A stretch of 64,000 nt of DNA from B73-G16 sp964611295 (GTDB lineage: Bacteria > Desulfobacterota > B13-G15), in the NCBI GenBank assembly GCA_964611295.1, contig CAZSWV010000009.1, forward strand, positions 1 to 64,000, written 5' to 3'. Shown here piece by piece: positions 52,011-60,074 of the stretch. Within the stretch, counting starts at the first letter, position 1; each line of letters opens with the position of its first letter. The position numbers and the translations under genes are program-made. Under the pieces are notes generated by a model, which did no database searches, was not told the origin of the DNA, and saw only the letters and a program-made list of their open reading frames with translations.

Positions 52011-52439
52011 TTGATAAAGGTCGACAACTCCCTCTTCATACAGGTCGCTATTTTTGTTTCCTTTGCCATCGCCATGGACAGGATATTGTTTAGGCCTTTT
52101 GTGGCCTTCCTTGAGGAACGTTCGAGGAGGATATTTGGAGCAAAAGAGGAAGCAGATAGGTTAAAGGCCGAAGCCCAAGCCATAGCCGAGGTTTACGAAA
52201 AGGAGGTCCTGAAGGGCAAAGAGGAGGCCCTACGGGAAGCTCTGAACCTTAGAGAAGAGGCCAAGAGGGAAAGGGACGTCCTTTTGAGCTCCAAACGCGA
52301 AGAGGCCCAGCAATACGTCCTTCAGGCAAAAAAGAGGCTTAAAGAGGAAGCTGAAAAGGCGATGGGCGAACTTGAAGCGGTTGTTGAGAAGTTCGCTAAG
52401 TCTTTAGGCGAACAGGTCCTCGGGAGGCCTTTAGGGTAG
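52011..52439 (+). CDS. atpF2: ATP synthase F0 b' subunit
   Basis: A 142-residue protein with one N-terminal membrane helix (residues 8-30, ending RILFRPFVAFLEE) and a long charged helix, the b-type stalk pattern. The start is a TTG behind GGAGG. An ATG five bases earlier opens a two-codon frame (ATG CGT TGA) that overlaps the TTG, which may affect initiation. It is the first of two b-type genes; a b/b' pair is usual in deltaproteobacterial-type and photosynthetic lineages. Confidence 0.9.
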   Translation: MIKVDNSLFIQVAIFVSFAIAMDRILFRPFVAFLEERSRRIFGAKEEADRLKAEAQAIAEVYEKEVLKGKEEALREALNLREEAKRERDVLLSSKREEAQQYVLQAKKRLKEEAEKAMGELEAVVEKFAKSLGEQVLGRPLG

Positions 52440-52441
52440 AG

Positions 52442-52915
52442 ATGACGGAGCTCCTCTATAAGGCCATAAACTTCTTCTTATTGCTCCTTTTGTTTTACCT
52501 TGTCTTGAAAAACCCAGTAAAAAGGGGCCTTAAGGAGCGCCACGAGAGGCTTAGAAGGGCCCTTGAAGAAGCGCAAGAGGCCAAACGGCTGTGGGAAGAA
52601 CGGAAAAGGGAGTATGAAGAAAGGCTTAAGGGCTTAGAGGATGAGCTTAAGAGGATCAGGGAGCAAGTCCTCCTTGAGGCCCAAAGGGAGAGGGAGAGGA
52701 TCCTAAGGGAGGCGCAAAAGGAAGCAGAAAGGATCCTTTTGGAGGCCGAAAGGGCTATCGAGGGGGAACGGAAACTTTTGGAGCGTCAGATAAGGGAAAA
52801 GCTTGTGGATTCCATTTTGTCCCTTTCCCAAAAGTTGATAAGGGAAAACCTTAGACCTGAGGACCAGTTGAGGCTTTTGGATAGGTATGTGAGGGGTTTA
52901 GAGGAACTCCGATGA
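52442..52915 (+). CDS. atpF: ATP synthase F0 b subunit
   Basis: A 157-residue protein with a short membrane helix (FFLLLLLFYLVLKNPVK, residues 11-27) followed by an uninterrupted charged coiled coil. It forms the peripheral stalk with the b' subunit. It starts two bases after b' and overlaps atpH by four bases. Confidence 0.92.
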   Translation: MTELLYKAINFFLLLLLFYLVLKNPVKRGLKERHERLRRALEEAQEAKRLWEERKREYEERLKGLEDELKRIREQVLLEAQRERERILREAQKEAERILLEAERAIEGERKLLERQIREKLVDSILSLSQKLIRENLRPEDQLRLLDRYVRGLEELR

Positions 52916-53454
52916 CGGCCTCAAGGGTTGCCAGGAGGTATGCAAAGGCCCTCTTCAAAGTGGCCTTGGAGGAAAAGAAGCTTGAGGCTTACAAAGGGGA
53001 ACTTGAGGCCTTCTTCGGGCAGATGAAGTCAGAGCCCATGTTCTCCTTGGCCTTAAGTTCTCCGTTTATCCCTTTGCAGTCAAGGATTTCCCTTTTGGAT
53101 GAGGTGGCAAGGACTTTGGGATTAAGCGAAGTTGTGAAAAAACTCCTTGGGTTAATGGTGGAGAGAAATCGCATAAGGCTCCTTGATGAGGTCCTTAGGG
53201 CATATGGTGACTTAGTTGACCGTTACATGGGGCGAAGTAAGGGGGTGCTTAGGGTGCCTTTTGAACCTCCAAGGGATTATGTGGATAGGATCGCCCAGGC
53301 CTTAAGCAATCTCACGGGGAAGAAGGTCACTTTGGAGGTGCTAATAGATCCTTCTTTGATAGGGGGGGCCAAGGCCGAAGTGGAGGGGGTAGTGTATGAC
53401 GGTAGTGTGATGGCCCAACTCATGCAGCTCCGAAAAACCCTTCTGGAGGGTTGA
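52912..53454 (+). CDS. atpH: ATP synthase F1 delta subunit
   Basis: A 180-residue OSCP/delta subunit: ASRVARRYAKALFKVALEE at the start, LSSPFIPLQSRISLLDEV, and the C-terminal LEVLIDPSLIGGAKAEVEGVVYDGSV (read in pieces). It joins the peripheral stalk to F1. It overlaps atpF by an ATGA at its start. Confidence 0.94.
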   Translation: MTASRVARRYAKALFKVALEEKKLEAYKGELEAFFGQMKSEPMFSLALSSPFIPLQSRISLLDEVARTLGLSEVVKKLLGLMVERNRIRLLDEVLRAYGDLVDRYMGRSKGVLRVPFEPPRDYVDRIAQALSNLTGKKVTLEVLIDPSLIGGAKAEVEGVVYDGSVMAQLMQLRKTLLEG

Positions 53455-53456
53455 GG

Positions 53457-54965
53457 ATGCAGGTGTTATCCCGGGAGATCGTAGAGGTCATCGAACGGTA
53501 CATAAGGGAATTTGAAGCGCAGGTGGACGTAAGCGAAACCGGTGTGGTGATATCTGTGGGCGATGGTATAGCCAGGATCTATGGGCTTGAAAAGGTCATG
53601 GTGAGTGAACTTGTGGAGTTCCCAAACGGGGTAAAGGGGCTGGTGTTGAACCTTGAGGAGGATTCGGTTGGAGTAGCCATCCTTGGTGAGGACAAGGGGA
53701 TAAAGGAAGGCGACGTGGTCAAAAGGACCCATAGGATCATAGAGGTACCTGTGGGCGAAGGGCTTTTGGGACGTGTGGTGAACCCCCTCGGCGAACCTCT
53801 TGACGGGAAGGGCCCAGTTGAGGCCAAAGAGTACAGGCCTATAGAGCGAAAGGCCCCCGGGGTGGTAGAGCGACAACCGGTCAAAGAGCCCCTTCAGACG
53901 GGCATTAAGGCCATTGACTCCATGATCCCCATAGGTAGGGGCCAGAGGGAACTGATCCTCGGTGATAGACAGACCGGTAAGACCGCCATAGCCATTGACA
54001 CCATCATCAACCAAAAGGACCAAGGGGTTTTTTGCATTTACGTAGCTATAGGGCAGAGGCAGTCGGCGATAGCCCAAGTTGTGGACAAATTACGTCAGTA
54101 TGGAGCAATGGATTACACGATAGTGGTGGCAGCAAGTGCGAGTGAACCCGCCTCTCTGCAATACATCGCCCCTTATGCCGGCTGTACCATGGGAGAATAC
54201 TTCCGCGACAACGGGATGCATGCCCTTGTAATTTACGATGACCTTTCCAAGCATGCAGTGGCCTATAGACAGCTGTCCCTGCTCTTAAGGAGGCCACCTG
54301 GCCGTGAGGCCTATCCGGGGGATGTATTTTACCTTCACTCGAGGCTTCTGGAGAGGGCAGCTAAGTTAAGCGATGAAAAGGGAGGAGGGTCGCTTACGGC
54401 TTTGCCCATCATCGAGACACAAGCAGGTGACATATCTGCTTATATCCCCACCAATGTGATCTCTATAACTGACGGGCAGATCTATTTGGAAACGGACCTC
54501 TTCTACGCGGGGTTCCGCCCGGCCATAAACGTAGGGCTTTCGGTTTCGCGTGTGGGCGGCAATGCCCAAATAAAGGCTATGAGGCAAGTAGCGGGCTCCC
54601 TAAGGTTGGAGTTGGCCCAGTACCGGGAACTGGCTGCCTTTGCCAAATTCGCCAGCGAGTTGGACAAGGCCACACAGGCCCAGCTCATAAGGGGCGAGAG
54701 GTTAATGGAGATCTTAAAACAAGACCAATACCAACCCTTGCCTGTATCCAAGCAAATCCTCATCATCTACGCTGGGATCAACGGTTACTTAGACCACTTA
54801 CCAGTTGAGGCTGTGAGGCGTTATGAAAGGGAACTTTACGAGTTCGTAGAGACGAGGTCCCCAGGGATCTTAAGGGAAATCGAGGACAAAAAGGAGATAG
54901 ACCAGGAGTTGAAGGAAAAGTTGGACGGGCTTCTTAAGGAGTTCGGTGAGGTGTTTAAGCCCTAA
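53457..54965 (+). CDS. atpA: ATP synthase F1 alpha subunit
   Basis: A protein of about 502 residues with Walker A GDRQTGKTAIA, IGQRQSAIAQVVDKL, the SDEKGGGSLTALPIIETQAGD segment (read in pieces) and the alpha signature PAINVGLSVSRVGG. It is the non-catalytic nucleotide-binding subunit of F1. A TTG at 53451 would add two residues, but the ATG at 53457 is seven bases after GGAGG and is preferred. Confidence 0.97.
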   Translation: MQVLSREIVEVIERYIREFEAQVDVSETGVVISVGDGIARIYGLEKVMVSELVEFPNGVKGLVLNLEEDSVGVAILGEDKGIKEGDVVKRTHRIIEVPVGEGLLGRVVNPLGEPLDGKGPVEAKEYRPIERKAPGVVERQPVKEPLQTGIKAIDSMIPIGRGQRELILGDRQTGKTAIAIDTIINQKDQGVFCIYVAIGQRQSAIAQVVDKLRQYGAMDYTIVVAASASEPASLQYIAPYAGCTMGEYFRDNGMHALVIYDDLSKHAVAYRQLSLLLRRPPGREAYPGDVFYLHSRLLERAAKLSDEKGGGSLTALPIIETQAGDISAYIPTNVISITDGQIYLETDLFYAGFRPAINVGLSVSRVGGNAQIKAMRQVAGSLRLELAQYRELAAFAKFASELDKATQAQLIRGERLMEILKQDQYQPLPVSKQILIIYAGINGYLDHLPVEAVRRYERELYEFVETRSPGILREIEDKKEIDQELKEKLDGLLKEFGEVFKP

Positions 54966-54976
54966 GGAGAGACGAG

Positions 54977-55861
54977 GTGTTAGGCCTTAAGGCCCTGAGG
55001 AGAAGGATAGCCAGTATAAAAAGCACGCAGCAGATAACCCGTGCTATGTACATGGTTTCGGCTGCACGTCTGAAAAGGGCCCAGGACAGGGCTTTAAATG
55101 CCAGGCCCTTTGCGGAAAAGCTAAAAGAGGTGGTCCTACACCTTCACGAAAGGGCTAAGGCCCCTTATCATCCTCTGATGGAAAGCAGGGAGTTAAAAAA
55201 GGCCCACATCCTGATCCTCAGCACCGAAAAGGGGCTTTGTGGGAGTTTTAACCTTAACCTTTTCAGAGAGATAGAAGCCTTTGTTAAGGCCTTTGAAGGG
55301 GATGTTACCTTTACCATAGTGGGACGGAAGGGTTGGGATTATTTTCGGCGGAGGTGTCCTGAAAGGATAAAGAGGAGCTATGTAGAGGCCTTTAAGGCCT
55401 TCGACTTTGCGGTGGCCAAAAAGCTGGCGCAAGAGTTGATGGAGGACTTCCTCAAAAGGGAAATAGACGGGGTGTTTGTGGCCTACAACTTTTACCGTTC
55501 CCCTCTTTCCCAGCCTCCAAGGATAGAGAGGTTATTGCCTGTGGAGGTACCTCAAGTGGAGGTAAGTTTCACCCAGCCTATGGTCTTTCCTGTGGAATAC
55601 ATTTACGAACCCAAGCCTGAAGAGCTCCTTTCGAGGCTTTTGCCCTTATATGTAGAGACCATGATCTACAGGGTCTTACTCGAACATGTAGCAGGAGAGC
55701 ACGGGGCGAGGATGACGGCCATGGACAATGCCACAAAGAACGCCCAGGAGCTTATTGAGAAGCTCACCCTGCTTTACAACAAGCTACGTCAAGCAGCCAT
55801 AACCAAAGAGGTAACCGAGATAGCTACCACAGCTGAGGCCCTAAGGGCCCAAACGGGCTAA
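54977..55861 (+). CDS. atpG: ATP synthase F1 gamma subunit
   Basis: A 294-residue central-shaft subunit with LRRRIASIKSTQQITRAMYMV at the N-terminus, TEKGLCGSFNLNLF in the middle and EHGARMTAMDNATKNAQELI at the C-terminus, the gamma signature. The start is GTG behind AAGGAGAGACGAG. It sits between atpA and atpD as usual. Confidence 0.96.
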   Translation: MLGLKALRRRIASIKSTQQITRAMYMVSAARLKRAQDRALNARPFAEKLKEVVLHLHERAKAPYHPLMESRELKKAHILILSTEKGLCGSFNLNLFREIEAFVKAFEGDVTFTIVGRKGWDYFRRRCPERIKRSYVEAFKAFDFAVAKKLAQELMEDFLKREIDGVFVAYNFYRSPLSQPPRIERLLPVEVPQVEVSFTQPMVFPVEYIYEPKPEELLSRLLPLYVETMIYRVLLEHVAGEHGARMTAMDNATKNAQELIEKLTLLYNKLRQAAITKEVTEIATTAEALRAQTG

Positions 55862-55873
55862 GGAGGTCTGAAG

Positions 55874-57295
55874 ATGAAGGCGGTAAACGAAGGGAGGATC
55901 GTACAAGTCATGGGGCCAGTGGTCGATGTGGAGTTCCCGGAAGGGCCCCTGCCGGCCATTTACAACGCCATAAAGATCACCAACCCTCATATAAGCGATA
56001 AGGAATGGAACCTTACGGCTGAGGTAGCGCAGCATATTGGGGAGAGGACTGTAAGGTGTATTGCTATGGATACTACAGATGGCCTCGTTAGGGGGATGAA
56101 GGCCATAGATACGGGTCAGCCTATAATGGTGCCTGTAGGAAGGGAGGTCTTAGGGAGGATCTTGAACGTCATCGGTGAGCCTATAGACGAATTGGGGCCT
56201 ATTGAGGCCAGGAAGTTTTACCCCATTCACCGTCCGGCCCCTTCCTTCCTTGAGCAGAACACCAAGATCGAGGTCTTGGAGACGGGCATAAAGGTCATAG
56301 ACCTGCTTGCCCCTTTCCCTAAAGGGGGGAAGATCGGCCTTTTCGGTGGGGCCGGTGTGGGCAAGACGGTGATCGTAATGGAGATGATCCACAACATAGC
56401 CGTTTACCACAAAGGGGTTTCCGTATTCGGTGGTGTCGGGGAAAGGACGCGCGAGGGGAACGACCTTTGGCTTGAGATGAAGCGTTCAGGGGTCTTGAAG
56501 AACACGGTGCTGGTCTTCGGCCAGATGACCGAGACACCTGGGGCGAGGGCAAGGGTGGGGCTTACGGCCTTGACCGAGGCCGAATACTTCCGAGATGAAG
56601 AGGGCTTGGACGTGTTGTTGTTCATAGACAACATCTTCCGTTATGTACAGGCAAACCAGGAAGTATCGACCCTCCTAGGAAGGCTCCCCTCTGCAGTGGG
56701 CTATCAACCTACCTTGGCCACAGACCTAGGGGAGTTACAGGAGCGGATCACCTCTACGCTAAAGGGTTCCATTACCTCGGTTCAGGCCATATATGTACCG
56801 GCAGATGACCTCACGGACCCCGCACCAGCTACGACCTTCACCCATCTCGATGCCACTATAGTCCTTTCCAGGCAGATAGCCGAGTTGGGGATCTACCCAG
56901 CTGTCGATCCCCTTGATTCCACTTCCAAAATCCTTGACCCGAGGATAGTAGGTGAGGAGCACTACTGGGTGGCCAGGGAAGTACAGAGGATCCTTCAGAA
57001 GTACAAAGACCTACAGGACATCATCGCCATCCTCGGTATGGAGGAACTCTCCGAAGAGGACAAGATCATAGTGGCCAGGGCCAGGAAGATCCAAAGGTTC
57101 CTCTCACAGCCCTTCCACGTGGCAGAAGAGTTCACAGGAACCAAAGGCCGCTACGTGAAGATCGAAGACACCATCAGGGGCTTCAAGGAACTCGTCGAGG
57201 GCAAATACGACCACCTGCCTGAGGCCGCCTTCTACATGGTAGGGACCATCGAAGAAGCCGTAGAAAAGGCAAAAAGGCTAATGGGCGAAGCATGA
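55874..57295 (+). CDS. atpD: ATP synthase F1 beta subunit
   Basis: A 473-residue catalytic subunit with Walker A GGAGVGKTVIVMEM, the GERTREGNDLW catalytic glutamate region, FIDNIFRYVQANQEVSTLLG and the DELSEED-like motif EELSEEDK. It makes or hydrolyses ATP at the F1 head. It overlaps atpC by four bases. Confidence 0.97.
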   Translation: MKAVNEGRIVQVMGPVVDVEFPEGPLPAIYNAIKITNPHISDKEWNLTAEVAQHIGERTVRCIAMDTTDGLVRGMKAIDTGQPIMVPVGREVLGRILNVIGEPIDELGPIEARKFYPIHRPAPSFLEQNTKIEVLETGIKVIDLLAPFPKGGKIGLFGGAGVGKTVIVMEMIHNIAVYHKGVSVFGGVGERTREGNDLWLEMKRSGVLKNTVLVFGQMTETPGARARVGLTALTEAEYFRDEEGLDVLLFIDNIFRYVQANQEVSTLLGRLPSAVGYQPTLATDLGELQERITSTLKGSITSVQAIYVPADDLTDPAPATTFTHLDATIVLSRQIAELGIYPAVDPLDSTSKILDPRIVGEEHYWVAREVQRILQKYKDLQDIIAILGMEELSEEDKIIVARARKIQRFLSQPFHVAEEFTGTKGRYVKIEDTIRGFKELVEGKYDHLPEAAFYMVGTIEEAVEKAKRLMGEA

Positions 57296-57693
57296 TGCTA
57301 CTTGAGATCGTAACCCCAGAAAGACTACTCCTCTCAGAAGAAGTCGAAGAAGTGATACTTCCCGGAGAACTCGGACAACTAGGTATCCTCCCAGGACACC
57401 ACCCGCTCCTTGCCTCCTTGGGGATAGGCGAATTGATATACCGAAAGGGGGGAAAGGAGCACTCGGTCTTTGTAGCAGGAGGGTTTGTAGAAGTGCTCAC
57501 GGACAGGGTGACGGTGCTTGCTGGTGAAGCTCAACTGCCATCGGAGATAGACCTTGAAGAAGCCCGAGCACAAAAGGAAGAGGCCGAAGGTGAGCTCAAA
57601 GGCCTTATCCCCCTTGATCCCCGATATGAAGAAGTCCTGATGAAGCTACAGAAGGCCTCACGAAAACTCGAAATCGCCCAAAGGAGTAGTTAG
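57292..57693 (+). CDS. atpC: ATP synthase F1 epsilon subunit
   Basis: A 133-residue subunit: the N-terminal beta-sandwich (LLEIVTPERLLLSEEVEEVILPG, read in pieces, and LGILPGHHPLLA) plus a C-terminal helical pair. It couples rotation and can inhibit ATP hydrolysis. Subunits a and c are not in this cluster and must be encoded elsewhere. Its stop overlaps the end of convergent rpoH by four bases. Confidence 0.95.
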   Translation: MMLLEIVTPERLLLSEEVEEVILPGELGQLGILPGHHPLLASLGIGELIYRKGGKEHSVFVAGGFVEVLTDRVTVLAGEAQLPSEIDLEEARAQKEEAEGELKGLIPLDPRYEEVLMKLQKASRKLEIAQRSS

Positions 57694-58610
57694 TCGAATC
57701 CCACCAGGGCGTCCTTATAGTACTCGAAATCTGGTATCTCCTTGCGGAGGAATTCTCTCAGGTCCTTGATTATTTCAGCCTCTATCTGCCTAACCCTTTC
57801 TGGGGTTATGCCGTATTTTTCACCAAGCTCCCTCAAGGTCACCGGCTTTTCGGAAAGCATGCGCCTTTCCAATATCTCCCTCTCGCGAGGGGGCAAGGTC
57901 TCCTTGAACTCTTCTAGTTTCCTCCTGAAAAGCTCCCTCAGCTCAAGGGAACCGACGCTTTCCTCCGCAAGCGGCGTAAGAGACGGAATGGCATCGGCAA
58001 GGGTCTCCCTTGAGTCATCTCCCAGAGGGGTTTCAAGGGATATCTCACTTTCCTCTAACCTTTGCGACATGGTGATGACGTCTTCTTCCCTCACATTGAG
58101 GCTTTTGGCCACAAGCTCGGGCGTCGGATCAAATCCCATCTGTTCAAGCCTTTCTTTTTCCTTTTTTAAGTCAAAGAAAAGCTTCCTTTGGGCTTGAGTA
58201 GTGCCGATCTTCACAAGACGCCAGTTTTCCATTATGAACTTCAGGATGTAAGCCCTTATCCAAAAGGAGGCATAGCTTGTAAAGCGCACCCCTCTAAAGG
58301 GATCAAAGTGCCTGAGGGCTTGAAGGAGTCCCACATTTCCTTCCTGTATGAGGTCAAGGAGGTTGGAAGTCCAGTAGCGGTGGTATTCCAAGGCGATCTT
58401 CACCACAAGCCTTAGGTTTGAGACCACGAGTTTGAAGGCTGCCTCCTTATCCCCGTGAAGCTTATACCTTATGGCGAGTTCCCTTTCCTCCTCCTCGGTA
58501 AGAAGCGGTATCTTCCTTATCTCTTGGAGATAGCGCTGTAAGGGATCATATGGGGCTATGGACTCGCTTTCTTTGAGGGCAAGCTCTTTCTTTCCACCTT
58601 CTTCCACCAC
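57690..58610 (-). CDS. rpoH: RNA polymerase sigma factor, RpoH (heat-shock) type
   Basis: A 306-residue group 3 sigma factor: region 1.2/2 (YDPLQRYLQEIRKIPLLTEEEE, SNLRLVVKIALEYHRY, DLIQEGNVGLLQALRHFDP), the RpoH box QAQRKLFFDLKKEKERL, and region 4 (LREREIL-type ERRMLSEKPVTLRELGEKYGITPERVRQIE, read in pieces). The RpoH box makes a heat-shock or general-stress role more likely than a primary sigma. The start is GTG without a clear ribosome site. It diverges from glgA with only 30 bases between. Confidence 0.88.
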   Translation of the reverse strand: MVEEGGKKELALKESESIAPYDPLQRYLQEIRKIPLLTEEEERELAIRYKLHGDKEAAFKLVVSNLRLVVKIALEYHRYWTSNLLDLIQEGNVGLLQALRHFDPFRGVRFTSYASFWIRAYILKFIMENWRLVKIGTTQAQRKLFFDLKKEKERLEQMGFDPTPELVAKSLNVREEDVITMSQRLEESEISLETPLGDDSRETLADAIPSLTPLAEESVGSLELRELFRRKLEEFKETLPPREREILERRMLSEKPVTLRELGEKYGITPERVRQIEAEIIKDLREFLRKEIPDFEYYKDALVGFD

Positions 58611-58640
58611 GAAGAAATATGTTAAACTTTGTCCTTCAAA

Positions 58641-60074
58641 ATGGCAAGGAAAATACGGGTACTTTACGCCACCTCGGAGGCCTTTCCCTTTACAGGTACG
58701 GGGGGCCTAGCAGAGGTAAGCCGCGCTCTACCCTTGGCCTTGAAGGAATTTGGGGTCGAAGTAGACCTCATCCTACCTTTTTACGAGGAGGTCTCGAAGA
58801 AGGGTATCCCATTACGGCGTCTTTTGGACCTTAGACTGGACTACGGCCCCTTTAAAGAGGCAGAGGTACTGGTTTTCGAAGAAGGCCCACTTAGGACCTT
58901 TTTCATCCACAGACCTGAGTATTACTTCAGACCTTTCCTTTACGGTCCCCCTGGTGATGCTTATCCGGACAATGCCCAAAGGTTTTCCTTTTTCTGTCAA
59001 GCCGTATTGGCCCTCGGCAGAACCTTAGGTTGGCCTTGGGATGTACTGCATTGCCATGATTGGCATACCGCCCTTATACCCGTGCTTTTGCCTTTGGGTG
59101 AAAGACCGCCTGTGCTCTTTACCATCCACAACCACGGATACCAAGGTGCTTTTCCCCTAAAGGTCCTGGAAGAGATGCAACTGCCGCCTAGGGCAATAGA
59201 TACCTTGGTCCATGGTGAAGGGGTTAACTTTTTGAAGGGTGCTATCCTCTGTTCTGAGAAGCTCTCGACGGTGAGCCCCTCTTATGCCCTTGAAATACAA
59301 ACCCCAGAGATGGGCTTTGGCCTTGACCAGTATCTGAGACAAAGGAGCAAAGACCTCATAGGGATCTTGAACGGCGTGGATTACTCCCTATGGGATCCAA
59401 GGAACGACCCTTATTTGCCCGTAAGGTTCTCCCCTAAAGAGCTCTCCAGAAAATCCCTCCTTAAGCGGGAGCTTATGTCAGAACTCGGATTTCAGCCTGA
59501 GCTCTTCAATAGGCCCCTTTTGGGGATGGTAAGCCGGCTTGTATACGAAAAGGGGATAGAACTTTTGCTGGCAATATTAGAGGTCCTTTCAAAACTTCAA
59601 CTACCCTTGGTGGTCCTAGGGGTAGGAGAAAGGAGGTTTGAAGAGGCCCTAGCGAGGGCATCAGAAAGTCTGGGGAACATAAGGGCTGTTTTGGCCTTTG
59701 ATGAAACCATGGCCCATAAGGTGATCGCCGGCTCCGACATATACCTTATGCCTTCCCTTTATGAGCCATGTGGTTTAAACCAGATGGTGGCCCTCCGCTA
59801 TGGAACCATCCCTGTGGTGAGAAACACAGGGGGCTTAAAGGACACCGTTAAAGGGGTAGACCTCAAGACCTTCAAGGGGACGGGCTTTAAGTTCTCAGTG
59901 CCCAAACCCTGTTATTTCCTTAAGGCCTTGCTTAGGGCCGTAAGGGTTTACGGTCAGAAGAGGATCTGGCGGAGGCTGCAGCTGGAGGCCATGAAGGAGG
60001 ACTTCTCTTGGAGACGTCAGGCTTCCCATTACCTTAGGCTGTATGAGGAACTCTGCGCCCTTAACCCCAGGTAA
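58641..60074 (+). CDS. glgA: Glycogen synthase (ADP-glucose type, GT5)
   Basis: A protein of about 477 residues with the GT5 two-domain fold: ATSEAFPF, HCHDWHTALIP, TIHNHGYQG, the GILNGVDYSLWDP segment, MVSRLVYEKGIELL and the C-terminal PSLYEPCGLNQMVALRYG with NTGGLKDTV. The N-terminal ADP-glucose motif reads TGTGGLAEV instead of KTGGL, with Gly19 where the Lys is expected. It elongates alpha-1,4-glucan. The ATG at 58641 is taken as start; a TTG at 58629 is possible. It is convergent with glgP, overlapping by 14 bases. Confidence 0.92.
   Translation: MARKIRVLYATSEAFPFTGTGGLAEVSRALPLALKEFGVEVDLILPFYEEVSKKGIPLRRLLDLRLDYGPFKEAEVLVFEEGPLRTFFIHRPEYYFRPFLYGPPGDAYPDNAQRFSFFCQAVLALGRTLGWPWDVLHCHDWHTALIPVLLPLGERPPVLFTIHNHGYQGAFPLKVLEEMQLPPRAIDTLVHGEGVNFLKGAILCSEKLSTVSPSYALEIQTPEMGFGLDQYLRQRSKDLIGILNGVDYSLWDPRNDPYLPVRFSPKELSRKSLLKRELMSELGFQPELFNRPLLGMVSRLVYEKGIELLLAILEVLSKLQLPLVVLGVGERRFEEALARASESLGNIRAVLAFDETMAHKVIAGSDIYLMPSLYEPCGLNQMVALRYGTIPVVRNTGGLKDTVKGVDLKTFKGTGFKFSVPKPCYFLKALLRAVRVYGQKRIWRRLQLEAMKEDFSWRRQASHYLRLYEELCALNPR

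Noticed and set aside
42159..52011. Search for consensus parS sites and an oriC near parAB and mnmG
   Set aside because: CACGTG cores in the window lack the GTTTC/GAAAC flanks, and no DnaA-box cluster was visible.
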